Origin: Eubacterium sp.
GTDB taxonomy: Bacteria; Bacillota_A; Clostridia; Lachnospirales; Lachnospiraceae
Assembly: GCA_023663915.1 (NCBI GenBank)
Contig: JAMPGN010000256.1
Span: forward strand, 1 to 5,447
Length of the DNA: 5,447 nucleotides
Reading direction: 5' to 3'
Each line of letters opens with the position of its first letter. Within the stretch, counting starts at the first letter, position 1. The notes beneath the pieces were generated by a model. The model did no database searches, was not told the origin of the DNA, and saw nothing but the letters and a program-made list of their open reading frames with translations. Both the position numbers and the translations under genes were made by a program. Positions 5,343 to 5,447 of the stretch are shown here, in pieces.

Positions 5343-5447
5343 TCCGCATTTCCTCCTTCTTCTTTGCCGTGGTAATATATTTTCCGTATATTCTCTGGTA
5401 TAATGCCCGGTATGAGCGCAGCTTCGGATCGCCGGAAATTAACCCTT
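5335..5447 (-). CDS. C-terminal end of an upstream gene (partial), possibly IbrA-like
   Basis: The minus-strand frame entering from the right edge encodes 36 residues, including LISGDPKLRSYRALYQRIYG, and ends TAKKKEEMRNG at TAA 5335-5337. The stop lies just inside the ParB-domain gene, an 8-base overlap typical of a phage operon, and the AGGAGGA used by that gene lies within this coding sequence. I do not recognise the fragment with confidence. Because IbrB-like proteins usually follow a phosphoadenosine-phosphosulfate-reductase-like protein (IbrA), that is the best guess from context only. The lysine-rich tail is uninformative. Confidence 0.5.
   Translation of the reverse strand, partial: GLISGDPKLRSYRALYQRIYGKYITTAKKKEEMRNG

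Overview
The window looks like part of a temperate siphophage or prophage of a low-to-moderate GC, Gram-positive gut Clostridia host (Lachnospiraceae-like). The grounds are strong AGGAGG-type ribosome binding sites, moderately AT-rich coding sequence, and phage protein families typical of that group: an IbrB-like ParB protein next to a terminase pair, a tail-associated protein with a B-repeat-like domain, and a small phage-borne 'ABC-transporter type IV' membrane protein. The taxonomic call is inference from protein resemblance.

Layout. Left (about 1-1442): the end of a tail-fibre region, then two + strand genes, a tail-fibre-associated protein (142-996) and a small polytopic membrane protein (999-1442). 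Middle (1502-3351): a complete XerC/D-like tyrosine recombinase on the - strand (1502-2494). Beside it lie two tail-fibre C-terminal cassettes arranged tail to tail, B on + (2545-2916) and A on - (2961-3351). Right (2961-5447), all on the - strand: the C-terminal end of an unidentified gene, an IbrB-like ParB-domain gene, a terminase small subunit, and the N-terminal ATPase half of the terminase large subunit.

The main discovery is a recombination system. A 15-bp AT-rich sequence, TTAAATAATAAATTA, occurs exactly at 2545-2559 (+) and 39-53 (-). A 14/15 version occurs at 3337-3351 (-). In each case it sits at the 5' edge of a fibre cassette in the same codon phase, encoding LNNKL or NNNL. The recombinase gene lies next to one copy. 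This is the architecture of a DNA-inversion (shufflon-like) system for switching tail-fibre receptor-binding ends, in which the recombination site is itself coding and frame-neutral.

The oddity is where cassette A is attached. It is not joined to a fibre stem but is fused in frame to the terminase large subunit, just after Walker B, at a point where this family normally reads GANNKLLMCGNPT. The terminase codons for ANN supply AAATAATAA, which mimics the fibre site. The terminase block runs opposite to the tail genes, as expected if the recombinase inverted the whole morphogenesis module between a pseudo-site in terL and a fibre cassette site. This would split terL and could be an off-target lethal inversion, a reversible packaging switch, or an amplification/assembly chimera. 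The reciprocal junction should tell these apart. No tRNA, rRNA, CRISPR array or IS element was seen, and no stretch over 300 bases lacks a gene.
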